A stretch of 64,000 nt of DNA from assembly GCA_002841155.1 (NCBI GenBank), contig PHEH01000010.1, positions 62,001-126,000 of the forward strand, in the 5' to 3' direction. Positions 17,114-26,798 of the stretch are shown piece after piece. A model generated the notes under the pieces. It was not told the origin of the DNA. It saw nothing but the letters and a program-made list of their open reading frames with translations, and ran no database searches. The translations under genes and the position numbers were made by a program. Position 1 is the stretch's first letter; each line of letters opens with the position of its first letter. The stretch is from Alphaproteobacteria bacterium HGW-Alphaproteobacteria-18. Its GTDB lineage: Bacteria; Pseudomonadota; Alphaproteobacteria; Caulobacterales; Hyphomonadaceae.

Positions 17114-19732
17114 TTAGTTGAGCGCGGAGCGCCCCTTGGCGAAGGTGTTGGGCACCCCGTTTATGGCGAGGCCCTCGCCTTCGACGCTGACATGGATCGT
17201 CTCGCCGTCCAGGATACGCCCCTCCAGCAGCAGCCGCGCGAGCGGGTCTTGCAGCTCTTTCTGGATCACGCGCTTCAGGGGCCGCGCGCCATAGACCGGG
17301 TCATATCCCCGCGCCGCCAGCCAGTTGCGGGCGTCGAGGGTGAGGTCGAGCTTCATCTTGCGGTCCTTCAGGAGCTGCTCAAGGCGGCCCATCTGGATCT
17401 CGACGATATGGTCGATCTCGCCGCGGCCGAGCCGTTTGAAGAAGACGATCTCGTCGATCCGGTTGATGAATTCCGGGCGGAAATGCCGGCGGATCGCTGC
17501 CATCACATGCTCGCGGGTGGCTTCCGAGAGTTCGCCCTCCTCCCCGCTCGCCAGCGCGTCGGCGCCGAGGTTTGAGGTCATGATGATGATCGTGTTCTTG
17601 AAGTCTACCGTGCGGCCCTGGCCATCGGTGAGGCGGCCATCATCGAGCACCTGGAGCAGCGTGTTGAAAAGGTCCGGATGGGCCTTCTCCACCTCATCAA
17701 ACAGCACGACCTGATAAGGCCGCCTACGGACGGACTCGGTCAGAACCCCGCCTTCATCATAGCCGACATAGCCGGGCGGCGCGCCGATCAGGCGGGCGAC
17801 CGAATGCTTTTCGGAAAACTCCGACATGTCGAGCCGCAGGATGGCGGTATCGTCATCGAACATGAACTCGGCGAGCGCCTTGGTCAGCTCTGTCTTGCCC
17901 ACGCCCGTGGGACCGACAAAGAGGAACGAGCCGATGGGGCGGTTTGGATCTTGCAGCCCCGCCCGCGCCCGGCGCACGGCGTTGGAGACCGCCAGCAGCG
18001 CGTCTTCCTGGCCAACCACGCGCCCGCGCAGGGAATCTTCCATGCGCAGCAGCTTGTCGCGCTCGCCCTCCATCATCTTGTCGACCGGAATGCCGGTCCA
18101 TTTTGAAACCACCCCGGCAATATGCTCTGGACGGACGACTTCGGAGACAAGCCCCCCTTCGGCGTCGCCCTTCGCTTCGACTTCCGCGATCAGCTTTTCC
18201 AGTTGCGGGATCGTCGAAAATTTGAGCTCGGAGGCGCGCGCCAGATCGCCCTGACGCTGGGCCTCGGCCATGTCGGAAAAGGCCCGGTCGAGCTTTTCCT
18301 TGGCGGCGGCGGCGCCTTTCAGCTTGTCCTTCTCCGCGCTCCAGGCGGTGGTGATCTCGCTTGAGCGTGTCTCAAGGCCCGCAATCTCGCTCTCCAGCGT
18401 TTTCAGCCGGTCCTGCGAGGCGGTGTCTTTTTCCTTCTTCAGGGCTTCGGCTTCGATCTTCAGCTGCAGCATGCGCCGGTCGATCTCGTCGAGTTCCTCA
18501 GGCTTGGAATCAACCTGCATGCGCAGGCGCGATCCGGCTTCGTCCATCAGGTCGATGGCCTTGTCGGGCAGGAAACGATCGGTGATGTAGCGGTTCGACA
18601 GCGTGGCGGCGGCCACAATCGCGGCGTCGGAAATCCGCACGCCATGATGGGCCTCATACCGGGCCTTCAGACCCCGGAGGATCGAGATCGTATCCTCCAC
18701 CGTCGGTTCATCGACAAACACCGCCATGAAGCGCCGGGCGAGCGCCGCGTCGCCTTCGACATATTTGCGGTATTCATCCAGTGTCGTGGCGCCGATACAG
18801 TGCAGCTCCCCGCGCGCCAGCGCTGGCTTCAGGAGGTTTGACGCATCCATCGCGCCTTCGGATTTACCCGCGCCGACCAGCGTGTGCATCTCGTCAATGA
18901 AGAGGATGATGCCGCCCTCTGCCTGCTGAACTTCGTTCAGCACCGCTTTCAGCCGCTCTTCAAACTCACCGCGGAATTTCGCCCCCGCGATCAGCGCGCC
19001 CATATCGAGCGCCAGCAGTTTCTTGTCTTTGAGGCTTTCGGGCACATCGCCATTGACGATGCGCAGGGCAAGGCCCTCGGCGATGGCCGTCTTGCCGACG
19101 CCGGGCTCGCCGATCAGGACCGGGTTATTCTTCGAGCGGCGCGAGAGCACCTGAATGGCGCGGCGGATTTCCTCGTCGCGCCCGATCACCGGGTCAAGCT
19201 TGCCTTCACGCGCGTCCTTGGTCAGGTCGCGGGCGTATTTCTTCAGGGCTTCATAGCCTTCTTCCGCATTCTGACTATCTGCCGTGCGGCCCTGGCGCAG
19301 CTGGGCGATGGCGCCCTCCAGCGTCCTCGGTGTCACACCGGCGGCTTTCAGCACATCGGCGGCCGGATCCCCGGCAAGCCCGGCAATGGCGAGCAGCAGG
19401 CGCTCGGCGGTGACGAAGGCGTCGCCCGCTTTCTTGGCGCCGGCTTCTGCGTCCTGGAAAAGTTTTGCGCCGGCCTGCTCAAGGCGAAGACCTCCGGCGC
19501 CAGCGCCGGAAACTTTGGGCTGCTTGCCGAGCGCCGCGTCAACGCCCTGCACGGCGAGCTCAGGCCGGCCACCTGCGGCGCGGATGAGGTTGACGGCCAG
19601 CTGGTCGCGGTCTTCCAGCAGCGTCTTGAGGATATGCGCCGGGGTCAGCACCTGATGGCCGGTGGCCAGCGCAGCGGTCTGGGCGCCCTGGATGATGGCG
19701 CGGGCGCGTTCGGTATATTGGTCAAGGTTCAT
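17114..19732 (-). CDS. clpB: ATP-dependent disaggregase ClpB
   Basis: ClpB is the Hsp100 hexamer that, with DnaK, pulls proteins out of aggregates. The 872-residue protein has the normal parts: N-domain (1-145), AAA1 with Walker [14 protein letters not shown] near residue 205, the coiled-coil middle domain (about 410-525, [15 protein letters not shown]) and AAA2 with [13 protein letters not shown] near 605, ending with the [14 protein letters not shown] block. No ClpP-binding loop is visible, as expected. The start ATG has AAGGGG about 8 bases upstream. A candidate heat-shock (RpoH) promoter lies 75-100 bases upstream at 19806-19834, after the terminator of the DUF4167 gene. Confidence 0.97.
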   Translation of the reverse strand: MNLDQYTERARAIIQGAQTAALATGHQVLTPAHILKTLLEDRDQLAVNLIRAAGGRPELAVQGVDAALGKQPKVSGAGAGGLRLEQAGAKLFQDAEAGAKKAGDAFVTAERLLLAIAGLAGDPAADVLKAAGVTPRTLEGAIAQLRQGRTADSQNAEEGYEALKKYARDLTKDAREGKLDPVIGRDEEIRRAIQVLSRRSKNNPVLIGEPGVGKTAIAEGLALRIVNGDVPESLKDKKLLALDMGALIAGAKFRGEFEERLKAVLNEVQQAEGGIILFIDEMHTLVGAGKSEGAMDASNLLKPALARGELHCIGATTLDEYRKYVEGDAALARRFMAVFVDEPTVEDTISILRGLKARYEAHHGVRISDAAIVAAATLSNRYITDRFLPDKAIDLMDEAGSRLRMQVDSKPEELDEIDRRMLQLKIEAEALKKEKDTASQDRLKTLESEIAGLETRSSEITTAWSAEKDKLKGAAAAKEKLDRAFSDMAEAQRQGDLARASELKFSTIPQLEKLIAEVEAKGDAEGGLVSEVVRPEHIAGVVSKWTGIPVDKMMEGERDKLLRMEDSLRGRVVGQEDALLAVSNAVRRARAGLQDPNRPIGSFLFVGPTGVGKTELTKALAEFMFDDDTAILRLDMSEFSEKHSVARLIGAPPGYVGYDEGGVLTESVRRRPYQVVLFDEVEKAHPDLFNTLLQVLDDGRLTDGQGRTVDFKNTIIIMTSNLGADALASGEEGELSEATREHVMAAIRRHFRPEFINRIDEIVFFKRLGRGEIDHIVEIQMGRLEQLLKDRKMKLDLTLDARNWLAARGYDPVYGARPLKRVIQKELQDPLARLLLEGRILDGETIHVSVEGEGLAINGVPNTFAKGRSALN

Positions 19733-19805
19733 GAGGTCATCCCCTTCTGGAGGCAGATTGAAAAATTCGCCCGGCCCCGCTCAGCGGCAGCCGGTGTTGA
19801 CGAGG

Positions 19806-19834
19806 ATTTGGGAACGCAGGGCGCGCCGCGCAAG
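19806..19834 (-). promoter_or_regulatory. Candidate RpoH (heat-shock) promoter of clpB
   Basis: On the minus strand CTTGCG (19829-19834) is separated by 16 bases from CCCAAAT (19806-19812), close to the alphaproteobacterial RpoH pattern CTTG plus a CCxAT-type -10. It would start transcription near 19798, about 65 bases before clpB, just after the upstream gene's terminator. Pattern match by eye only. Confidence 0.45.
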
Positions 19835-19842
19835 CACTCGCG

Positions 19843-19878
19843 CACAAAACGAAACGCCCCACCGGAGAGGCGGGGCGT
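19843..19878 (-). terminator. Intrinsic terminator of the DUF4167 gene
   Basis: ACGCCCC (19854-19860) pairs with GGGGCGT (19872-19878), extendable by CC/GG across one mismatch. Read on the minus strand the stem comes about 35 bases after the DUF4167 stop codon and is followed by TTTCGTTTTG. It separates that gene from clpB. Confidence 0.75.
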
Positions 19879-19914
19879 CGCAGTAAAACTACCTAGGCGG
19901 CCAGATGGACTTTA

Positions 19915-20697
19915 TCAGTCCGTCGTTTCGGTCGGCGCGCCTTCTTCAACGGCCGGGCGGCGGCGACCGCGCGAGAGGGTTTTCATCACGCCATCGGTTT
20001 CAGAAGCGGGCTCAGCAGCCACTTCTTCCTTCTGGCGCGGAGCGCGGTCTTCGCGGGGCTTGTAAGGCTTGCGGCGGGCGGTGCTGGGGCGCGGAGCGCG
20101 CTCAGCCCTGTCCCGCTCGACTGGCGCGGCCTCTTCAGCAGACACGTCTTCTGGCTCTTCGGCGATGATGTCGTCGCCATCATCTTCATCGGCGTCAATC
20201 ACGCGCAGCGAATCGGCGCGCTGGCCGTCCCGTTGGCCATTACGCTGGCCATCACGCGGACCGTCTTCGTCCCGGCTATCGTCCCGAGGCGTATGGGTGG
20301 GCGTGACCACGGCTTCACCAGCATCCTCGTCCGCCCCATCCTGGCCATCAGATGGCTGATTGCCACGATAGTCCCGGTCGCCGTTCGGGCGGTTGTCGCG
20401 ATCATCGCGCCGGTCGCCCCGGTTCTGCTGCTGTTGGGGCTGCTGAACGCGCGCTTCGGTCTGCTTGGCGACGATGCGCTGATAATGTTCGGCGAACTGG
20501 TAGTAAGCTTCAGAGAGAATGCGGTCGCCGCTGGTATGCGCGTCGCGGGCATATTGGAGATATTTCTCCAGAACCTGCTGGGCGGAGCCGCGGATCTTCA
20601 CGTCCGGACCGACACTCTCATAGTGGCGGTTAGGATTGTTGAAAGCATTCTGCGGATTGCCGCCTGAGCGTCTGTTGCGCCCGCGTGAGCGTTTCAT
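19915..20697 (-). CDS. DUF4167 domain protein with long charged, low-complexity tail
   Basis: A 260-residue protein with the alphaproteobacterial DUF4167 domain at the N-terminus (about 18-80: ESVGPDVKIRGSAQQVLEKY, then GDRILSEAYYQFAEHYQRI). The rest is disordered: a Q-rich run, a region of R/D/N repeats (RGDRRDDRDNRPNGDRD, GQRNGQRDGQR), an acidic stretch and an R/K/A-rich end. Such composition suggests RNA or nucleoid contact, but the function is unknown. It lies between prmC and clpB, a common order in this class. The 219-base gap before prmC's end should carry its promoter; I could not pick one with confidence. Confidence 0.88.
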   Translation of the reverse strand: MKRSRGRNRRSGGNPQNAFNNPNRHYESVGPDVKIRGSAQQVLEKYLQYARDAHTSGDRILSEAYYQFAEHYQRIVAKQTEARVQQPQQQQNRGDRRDDRDNRPNGDRDYRGNQPSDGQDGADEDAGEAVVTPTHTPRDDSRDEDGPRDGQRNGQRDGQRADSLRVIDADEDDGDDIIAEEPEDVSAEEAAPVERDRAERAPRPSTARRKPYKPREDRAPRQKEEVAAEPASETDGVMKTLSRGRRRPAVEEGAPTETTD

Positions 20698-20916
20698 TCA
20701 GAGTATCCTGTTTCAAAGTATGCCTGTGATCGCCAGCAAGCAGTTGTCAGAACCATCGGCTTCTGCATGCAGACAGGGCTTGAGTATCGACGCTGCCGTT
20801 TCAACTGATCCCGAGCGGGAGCTTGCATCTACACCCGCGCAAATTGCAGGCGGCCCCTCACCGAACCCTTATGTAACGTGGATCGACCGGCCCGCCAAGA
20901 GAAAATGTGAGCAGGG

Positions 20917-21774
20917 TCAATGGGGGCGGCGGGCAGCAACCCAGCGGTCTTTCCCGCCCAGATCTTGCCCAGACGCAATGCTGTCAAAGCCAGCCTGCGC
21001 GATTAACCCTTCAAGCGCAGATTTCTGGTCATGGCCAATCTCGAAAACGAGCCATGCGCCCGGCTTCATGCCACCAGCGGCCAGCGTGAGGATCTCGCGA
21101 TAGGCGTCCAGCCCATCGGCCCCGCCATCGAGCGCGCTCAACGGATCGTGATCGCGCACTTCAGGCTCCAGCGCCCCGATCTCGCCAGATGCGATGTAAG
21201 GGGGATTGGAGATGATGAGATCGGCCCTCTCCCATCCCTGCCAGCCTGCCCAGCTGCCGGTGAAGATCGCGCCGCGATCAGCCAGATGCAGCGCGTCCAG
21301 ATTTTCGCGCGCAAGGCTTGCCGCTTCGGGGCTGGCTTCCACCCCCTCCCCGCGCGCCAGCGGGCGCTGGGAGAGCAGCGCGGCAAGGAGACAGCCCGAC
21401 CCCGTGCCCAGATCGGCAATCGTCAGCGGGGCATCCTTCGGCATCCGGTCGAGGGCGGCCTCCACAACGCATTCACTGTCGATGCGCGGGATCAACGCGC
21501 GGGCATCAGTGCGGATGTCGAGGCCATAGAAAGAGGTCACGCCCAGGATGTGCTGGACCGGCTCGCGCGTCAGGCGGCGCTCAATGGCGGCGAGATAGGC
21601 GTCTTCCACCGCCTTGGGCACCGGCGCATTGCCCGCCGAGATCAGCGCGGCGCGCGTGTCGCCGAACGCATGAAGCATCAGCATCAGGGCGTTCTGGTTT
21701 GCCTCAGAAAGGCCCGCCTCCCGCAAGCGGCCCCGCCCAGCGGCGATCAGCGCGTCAAAGGTCGGCGGTGTCAC
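20917..21774 (-). CDS. prmC: Peptide chain release factor N5-glutamine methyltransferase PrmC
   Basis: PrmC methylates the glutamine of the GGQ motif in release factors RF1 and RF2. The 285-residue protein has the N-terminal helical substrate-binding domain (1-85), the SAM motif DLGTGSGC and the catalytic ISNPPYIA that binds the glutamine side chain. GTG at 21774 overlaps the TGA of the aspartyl-protease gene by four bases (GTGA), so translation is probably coupled. Its substrate gene prfA is two genes upstream on the same strand. Confidence 0.96.
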   Translation of the reverse strand: MTPPTFDALIAAGRGRLREAGLSEANQNALMLMLHAFGDTRAALISAGNAPVPKAVEDAYLAAIERRLTREPVQHILGVTSFYGLDIRTDARALIPRIDSECVVEAALDRMPKDAPLTIADLGTGSGCLLAALLSQRPLARGEGVEASPEAASLARENLDALHLADRGAIFTGSWAGWQGWERADLIISNPPYIASGEIGALEPEVRDHDPLSALDGGADGLDAYREILTLAAGGMKPGAWLVFEIGHDQKSALEGLIAQAGFDSIASGQDLGGKDRWVAARRPH

Positions 21775-22667
21775 GCGCGCGGTTCCAGCCAGACACGGTT
21801 TCCTGCAAAGTCGATCACAAGGTTGAAATTGCGCAGCACCGATACGCCGATATTGGCTGCCCCCCCATCGGCCTGCGGAGAAACCGCCGCGGTAATATCC
21901 CGGAACACAAGACCGCCAACCTCCAGCGTCTCGACACGCACCAGCGTGCGCTCAACCGGCCCGCCGATGCCCCCGCCCTGTTTCGTGCCCAGCACAGTCC
22001 CGGGCGCCAGCAGGCCGGCGCGGTCTGCAAAATCCTGGCTGAGCAGAACTTCACTGCCATTGCCCAGGTCAAAGTCTGCCTGCACGGGAATGCCGTTCAC
22101 GGAGATGCCAATCTGTTTGATGCCATTGGCCTCGCTCAGGGGCAGAGGATCGGAAGTAGGCACGGCGTCCGGCGCAACTTCCTCAAACCGGCCGGCGTCG
22201 ACATCCAGCGCATAGATCCCGGCATCGAAAAGCTCCCGCCCCAGAATGACCGTAAGCGGATGGCCCACGACGCGCTCTGAAATATCGGTCAGATCGAGGA
22301 TCGCAACCATCTGGCCGGGAAGACTCTTTCCGGCCGCTTCCAGTGTAACCCCTTGGGCAAACTGCACGCTTTCGGTTCCCGCGCCCGTTCCTTTCACCTC
22401 TTCCTCGCCAAAGGCGAGGAGGCCGGCACCGGCGGCAAAGCCGGCATCCACCAGCGTCATCTCCGCCCCGGAATCGAGCAGCGCCTCTGTCGCCACGCCC
22501 TGAACCCGCGCGACCAGGAAAATCCGGTTCCCCTCCACCCGCAGGCCCGGCGCGGCGGCACCCTGCACGGCAGCTGCAGGTTCAGACCCAAGCTCAGGGG
22601 CCGGCACGCTGGCGCAGGCGGAAAGGACCGCAATCCCGGCAATCAGCCATCCCAAACGTACAGACAT
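21771..22667 (-). CDS. Retropepsin-like aspartyl protease, predicted lipoprotein
   Basis: A 298-residue predicted lipoprotein: lipobox LSAC with Cys18. Two retropepsin-like lobes follow. The first has the active-site motif LLDSGAEMT (D65); the second has FDLGNGSEVLLS, where the usual D-T/S-G is D-L-G, so the second aspartate is present but its neighbour is unusual. Proteases of this kind are usually periplasmic single-chain double-lobe enzymes; the substrate is unknown. Its ATG (22667) shares one base with the prfA stop (TGATG) and its end overlaps prmC, so it is locked into the prfA-prmC operon, where it is an insertion relative to the usual prfA-prmC pair. Confidence 0.82.
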   Translation of the reverse strand: MSVRLGWLIAGIAVLSACASVPAPELGSEPAAAVQGAAAPGLRVEGNRIFLVARVQGVATEALLDSGAEMTLVDAGFAAGAGLLAFGEEEVKGTGAGTESVQFAQGVTLEAAGKSLPGQMVAILDLTDISERVVGHPLTVILGRELFDAGIYALDVDAGRFEEVAPDAVPTSDPLPLSEANGIKQIGISVNGIPVQADFDLGNGSEVLLSQDFADRAGLLAPGTVLGTKQGGGIGGPVERTLVRVETLEVGGLVFRDITAAVSPQADGGAANIGVSVLRNFNLVIDFAGNRVWLEPRA

Positions 22668-23740
22668 CAGTTTGCCTCCAGAGCCGCCAGGCGGCGCGAC
22701 TGATCTTCCGTGATCAGAGCTTCGATCACATCGCCCAGTTTGTCGCCGGTGATGATCCGGTCAAGCGAATAAAGTGTGAGCCCGATACGGTGATCGGTCA
22801 GGCGGTTTTCCGGGTAATTATAGGTGCGCACTTTCTGGCTGCGGTCGCCCGAGCCGACCTGGCTGGCGCGCGCTTCAGAGCGGGCGGCATCCTTCTCGGC
22901 CCGCTCGCGTTCATACAGACGGATCTTCAGCTGCTCCATCGCCTTGTCGCGGTTGACGTGCTGGGACTTCTCCGAGCTGGTGACAACGATATTGGTCGCA
23001 AGGTGGGTGATGCGCACCGCCGAGTCGGTCTTGTTGACGTGCTGGCCGCCGGCGCCCGAGGCCCGCATCGTATCGATACGGATGTCTTCAGGGCGCACCT
23101 CAATCTCGATATTCTCCGGCGCCGGAAGGATGGCGACCGTGGCGGCCGAGGTATGGACGCGGCCCTGCGTTTCGGTGACGGGAACGCGCTGGACACGGTG
23201 GACCCCGCTTTCCCATTTCATCCGCCCGAACACCCCGTCGCCGGAAATGTTGGCGATGATTTCCTTATAGCCGCCCGCATCGCCCGGCGAGGCATCGACG
23301 ATCTCGACGCTCCAGCCCATCAGCTGGGCAAAGCGGGTATACATGCGGAAAAGGTCGCCCGCGAACAGGGCGGCTTCATCCCCGCCGGTGCCCGCGCGCA
23401 CTTCGAGCACAATATCGGCCTTGTCATCGACATCCTTGGGCAGCAGCAGAAGCTGCATTTCCTGTTCCAGCGTGGGCAGGCGCTCGCGCAGGTCGTCGAT
23501 CTCCATCTCGGCGAGTTCAGCCATCTCCTTGTCGCCCGAGGCGATCATGGCCTCAGCCTCGGCAAGCCCCTTGCGGACACTCATCAGCGCGCGCGCCTTC
23601 TCGACCACCGGGCGGAGCTCGGCGTGTTCCTTGGAAAGGGTGATGATCTCGCTGGTGTTGGAAGTCGCGCCCATCCGGGCCTCAACCTCCTCATACCGGT
23701 CGATCACCTGCTGCAGGCGCAATTGGGACAAGGCTGACAT
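22667..23740 (-). CDS. prfA: Peptide chain release factor 1
   Basis: RF1 recognises UAA and UAG stop codons and triggers peptide release. The 357-residue protein has the coiled N-terminal domain, the codon-recognition domain and the catalytic loop [17 protein letters not shown] near residue 230, whose GGQ glutamine is the PrmC target. Start ATG at 23740 ([12 protein letters not shown]). It is 48 bases after the MAPEG gene and is joined to the next two genes by overlaps. Confidence 0.97.
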   Translation of the reverse strand: MSALSQLRLQQVIDRYEEVEARMGATSNTSEIITLSKEHAELRPVVEKARALMSVRKGLAEAEAMIASGDKEMAELAEMEIDDLRERLPTLEQEMQLLLLPKDVDDKADIVLEVRAGTGGDEAALFAGDLFRMYTRFAQLMGWSVEIVDASPGDAGGYKEIIANISGDGVFGRMKWESGVHRVQRVPVTETQGRVHTSAATVAILPAPENIEIEVRPEDIRIDTMRASGAGGQHVNKTDSAVRITHLATNIVVTSSEKSQHVNRDKAMEQLKIRLYERERAEKDAARSEARASQVGSGDRSQKVRTYNYPENRLTDHRIGLTLYSLDRIITGDKLGDVIEALITEDQSRRLAALEAN

Positions 23741-23788
23741 GCCCGCCCTTTAATCCGCTTTCAGGCTTCATGGAAGCCCGCCCGGATG

Positions 23789-24220
23789 TCAGGCAAAGAT
23801 GCGCAGGGCTTCCTTGCCGGCCAGGAAGAAAAGACAGAACGTGCCGGCCGTGAACACCAGGAAGCGCAGCGGTACCGAGCCAACGATGATCTGCACGAAG
23901 GAGTGGGCCACCCGCAGGCCCACATAGACCCAGGCCACCAGGGTGGAGAGATTGTCCCCGCCCCCGGTCAGCGCCATGAAGAACATCAGCGCGTAGAAGA
24001 TGGTCGGCTGCTCGTGCAGATGGTTGTAATTGTCCGCCGCCGAGCGGACATGCGGGGGCAATTTGTCCGAATATGTCCCGGGATGTCTCGCATCGTCGGG
24101 CTTGATCCCCGCCTTGCCGAAGGCCGGCAGGCGCAGGGCGTACATCCAGATCCACATCACGCAGGTCCAGATGACCAGCGCCAGAACAGGCTTCAGGAAC
24201 TCGATTTCAGGTATTGCCAT
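23789..24220 (-). CDS. MAPEG family membrane protein
   Basis: A 143-residue integral membrane protein with four predicted helices and the MAPEG-family pattern (KLPPHVRSAADNYNHLHEQP, then ALTGGGDNLSTLVAWVYVGLR). Relatives are glutathione-dependent or eicosanoid-related enzymes in eukaryotes; bacterial members have mostly unknown substrates. ATG at 24220 has GGGAGG 8 bases upstream; an alternative 7 codons further up lacks such a site. It sits 38 bases after the CE15-like gene and 48 before prfA on the same strand. Confidence 0.85.
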   Translation of the reverse strand: MAIPEIEFLKPVLALVIWTCVMWIWMYALRLPAFGKAGIKPDDARHPGTYSDKLPPHVRSAADNYNHLHEQPTIFYALMFFMALTGGGDNLSTLVAWVYVGLRVAHSFVQIIVGSVPLRFLVFTAGTFCLFFLAGKEALRIFA

Positions 24221-24258
24221 TCTGATTGCCTCCCACAGCATTGTTATTGCTGGAGAGA

Positions 24259-25536
24259 CTAAGGCGCCCGCATACGGTTTGGCAACTCGGGCTTTGTCCC
24301 CAGATGCGCCGAAAGGAACGCCAGAAACGCCTCAATATCATCATCCACAATGCTGTGCCCGCCCGGCCGCAGGAAATAGGCAATGTCGGCGGCCGGATCG
24401 AAATGCGTGATGTCATCCTTCAGGCCCGTCTCGCCATAGGCCTTCCAGACTTTGCTGGCCGCGATCGCGGCCCGGTAGCTGGAATTGGGATCAGACCACA
24501 CATCCCGCCGGGCATTGCCGAGGAAGAGCGGCCGCGGCGCAATCAGCGCCAGAAGATGGTGCTGGTCAAAGGGCAGCCTGGCCGGGTCGGCCGCATACGC
24601 CGCCGCCGAGGGCGCCAGCCAGTGCGGATAGGATTTCACCATCCGGTCGAGCCGCTCTCCTGAGGGCGAGCGTGAAAGCGCTGCCCCGCCAAATCCGGAC
24701 TGGTGGGAAATCACCGCATCAATGCGCGGGTCCCAGGCCGCCGCCAGCAGCGCCGCCTTGCCGTGCCGGGAATGGCCGAGGATCGCCATCCGTTCATTGT
24801 CCAGGCGTTCATCGGCTTCCAGCGCCGTCACCGCCGCCGAGAAGGCATAGGCCCAGGCCATCAGCACACTGCCGGGATTGGGGTCGCCGCCCAGCCCCTC
24901 AAGGGCAGGACCGGCCTCATCCTTGTCATCGGGAATGAAATCGCTGGCATGGAAGCTCGCATAGGCAAAGCCCGCATCGAAATAGAGATCAACCGGCGCC
25001 TCGGCGATATATTCACCGAACACGGCCGAGATGATCATGCCTGCGAATTTGCCGAAATCCCGGATCGTGCACGGGTCGCCGTCGAGGCTGGTGACAGGCT
25101 GTTCGGGAAAGGTTGCGCAGTTGGACCCGAATGTCTGGGCAATCACGACAGGTGCCTGCACCGCCCCATTGGGAAAGGCGGCAACCAGCTGAAAGGTGCG
25201 CGCGCCCGCATCTGCCCCGATGGTGATGTCCATCTCTTCCAGCGTGCCCCGCCCTTCCAGATAGTCCGGAACGATGATCCGCCAGTCGCTGAAGGAGACC
25301 GGCAGGCCCTCCGGCCAGCTGCCATAGAGGGTTTCCTCAAGCAGGCCCTTGAGCCGCACGCGCTCGGCCGGATCGGAAATCAGCGCGGTCACATCAATCG
25401 GCGGGGTGGCGGCGGGTTTGTTATCGGTATCAAGGCTCGCATAATTCAGGCCAAGCATCGTGCAGCTTGATCCGATCAGAAGCATAAGGCCTGCCAGAAG
25501 CGAAACACCTGTCCAGCGCAGAACTCGCAACACCAT
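24259..25536 (-). CDS. Alpha/beta hydrolase related to glucuronoyl esterases (CE15), exported
   Basis: A 425-residue exported hydrolase. The N-terminus has a hydrophobic export signal ending LIGSSC, an imperfect lipobox, so lipoprotein status is likely but not certain. The nucleophile elbow is GHSRHGKAAL, the G-x-S-R-x-G-K form typical of carbohydrate esterase family 15, followed by the conserved HQSGFGGAALSR and LIAPRPLFLGNA blocks and a late GGHSI histidine. CE15 enzymes cleave esters between lignin and glucuronoxylan in plant walls; whether this one does is inference. I chose ATG at 25536; a GTG three codons earlier is also open. Confidence 0.78.
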   Translation of the reverse strand: MVLRVLRWTGVSLLAGLMLLIGSSCTMLGLNYASLDTDNKPAATPPIDVTALISDPAERVRLKGLLEETLYGSWPEGLPVSFSDWRIIVPDYLEGRGTLEEMDITIGADAGARTFQLVAAFPNGAVQAPVVIAQTFGSNCATFPEQPVTSLDGDPCTIRDFGKFAGMIISAVFGEYIAEAPVDLYFDAGFAYASFHASDFIPDDKDEAGPALEGLGGDPNPGSVLMAWAYAFSAAVTALEADERLDNERMAILGHSRHGKAALLAAAWDPRIDAVISHQSGFGGAALSRSPSGERLDRMVKSYPHWLAPSAAAYAADPARLPFDQHHLLALIAPRPLFLGNARRDVWSDPNSSYRAAIAASKVWKAYGETGLKDDITHFDPAADIAYFLRPGGHSIVDDDIEAFLAFLSAHLGTKPELPNRMRAP

Positions 25537-25654
25537 ATAACACACCCGGAAAGACGCCCGCTAACGGCCTGACTGCTAGCCCATCCCGCGCGTGCCTCCC
25601 AGCCCCCTTCTGTTTTCCCCTTGCCCCCGGCAACAGTCACGATAGCGTGAAGAG

Positions 25655-26257
25655 ATGCGGATTCTGGCTCTCCTCATTGGCGGTGTGCTCGGCCTGGCGG
25701 CCGGGGCGGTGTCTGCGCTGATGGCGGCGGGCATGATCGGCCCGGGCGTGGGGGTCGCCAACCAGATCAACGTAAATGGCTGGAAAAGCGACTGGACCAT
25801 CGGGTCTGCGGCGGCCAATCCCTGGACGCGCGCCCGGGTCGCCCGGCACGGCCTGCTCGCCCTCACCAAGGAAGAAGCGGTCTACTTTACCACCGGCCTT
25901 GATTCTGAAGGGCGGCGCTTCACAGAGGACTGCACCTATGAGGTCTCCGGCACCGGCATGCCCGGCCTCTGGTGGTCGGTCACTCTCTATGATGGGACAA
26001 GCTATCTGCCCCTCAACAAGGACAATGCCCTCTCCTTCGACAAGACCAAAGCCGCCGCGTCCGGGCAAGAGGATGCCTGGTCATTCACCGTCGCGGCAGA
26101 AGGCCCGGAGACGGGCAACTGGGTGTCGAGCCATAATGCCGGGAATTTCGACATGACCCTGCGCATTTACAAGCCCACACCGGAGCTGATCGCAGACCCT
26201 GAAGGCGTTCTGCCCGCCCCCGGCGTCAAACGCCTTGCTTGCGGGGGAGATGCCTGA
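25655..26257 (+). CDS. DUF1214 domain exported protein
   Basis: A 200-residue protein with an N-terminal hydrophobic signal or anchor (about 1-27) and a DUF1214 domain (about 90-190: GLWWSVTLYDG, YLPLNKDNALSF, NWVSSHNAGNFDMTLRIYKP). Function is unknown; in many proteobacteria DUF1214 and DUF1254 modules occur fused or side by side. Its stop shares a base with the start of the DUF1254 gene, so the two are translationally coupled and probably act together. Confidence 0.85.
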   Translation: MRILALLIGGVLGLAAGAVSALMAAGMIGPGVGVANQINVNGWKSDWTIGSAAANPWTRARVARHGLLALTKEEAVYFTTGLDSEGRRFTEDCTYEVSGTGMPGLWWSVTLYDGTSYLPLNKDNALSFDKTKAAASGQEDAWSFTVAAEGPETGNWVSSHNAGNFDMTLRIYKPTPELIADPEGVLPAPGVKRLACGGDA

Positions 26258-26790
26258 TGCGTTCTATCCTCACAGGCCTTGCCGCTTTCCTTGTCACTTT
26301 CCTGATGGCCCACTTCGTTGTGCTAAGCGCCCTGCCCGGCCGGATCATGTCGACCGTGCGTGAGCGGATGGCCGATTCGGGAATCCAGACACATAGCTGG
26401 ACGATGAGCCCGCGCGTGACGCCAGAGACCCAATCGATCGTGCGCCCCTCCCCGGACCTTGCCTATGCGATCTGCCTGATCGACCTGTCTGGAGGGCCGG
26501 TTGAACTCTCCGTGCCCGCCTGGCCGGACTATGGCTCACTCTCCATCTTCGATGCGGGCACGGACAATGTCTATGCCGGATCACTGGACGCGCGGGCAGA
26601 CGGCGCCATGGGCGTGCGCCGCGTGGTTGTCGCGCTGGAGGGGCAGGATCTTTACCCGTTTGGCGAGGCCGAACAGGTCATCGTATCAAAGCCGCAGGCT
26701 CTGGCGCTGATCCGCCGGCTCGCGCCTTCGCAGGCAGCCTATGACGCCGCCGCCGCGCTGATCCCGGCCAGCCGCTGCGCGCCGCTCTGA
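26257..26790 (+). CDS. DUF1254 domain exported protein
   Basis: A 177-residue protein with an N-terminal membrane or signal segment (about 4-26) and a short DUF1254 domain (SPDLAYAICLIDLSGGPV, VPAWPDYGSLSIFDAGTDN). ATG at 26257 overlaps the DUF1214 stop as TGATG and has GGGGGAGA upstream; starting further up at 26239 would run deep into the previous gene. Partner of the preceding gene; biochemical role unknown. It ends 8 bases before the stop codon of convergent ispG. Confidence 0.83.
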   Translation: MRSILTGLAAFLVTFLMAHFVVLSALPGRIMSTVRERMADSGIQTHSWTMSPRVTPETQSIVRPSPDLAYAICLIDLSGGPVELSVPAWPDYGSLSIFDAGTDNVYAGSLDARADGAMGVRRVVVALEGQDLYPFGEAEQVIVSKPQALALIRRLAPSQAAYDAAAALIPASRCAPL

Positions 26791-26798
26791 CGTTCAAC

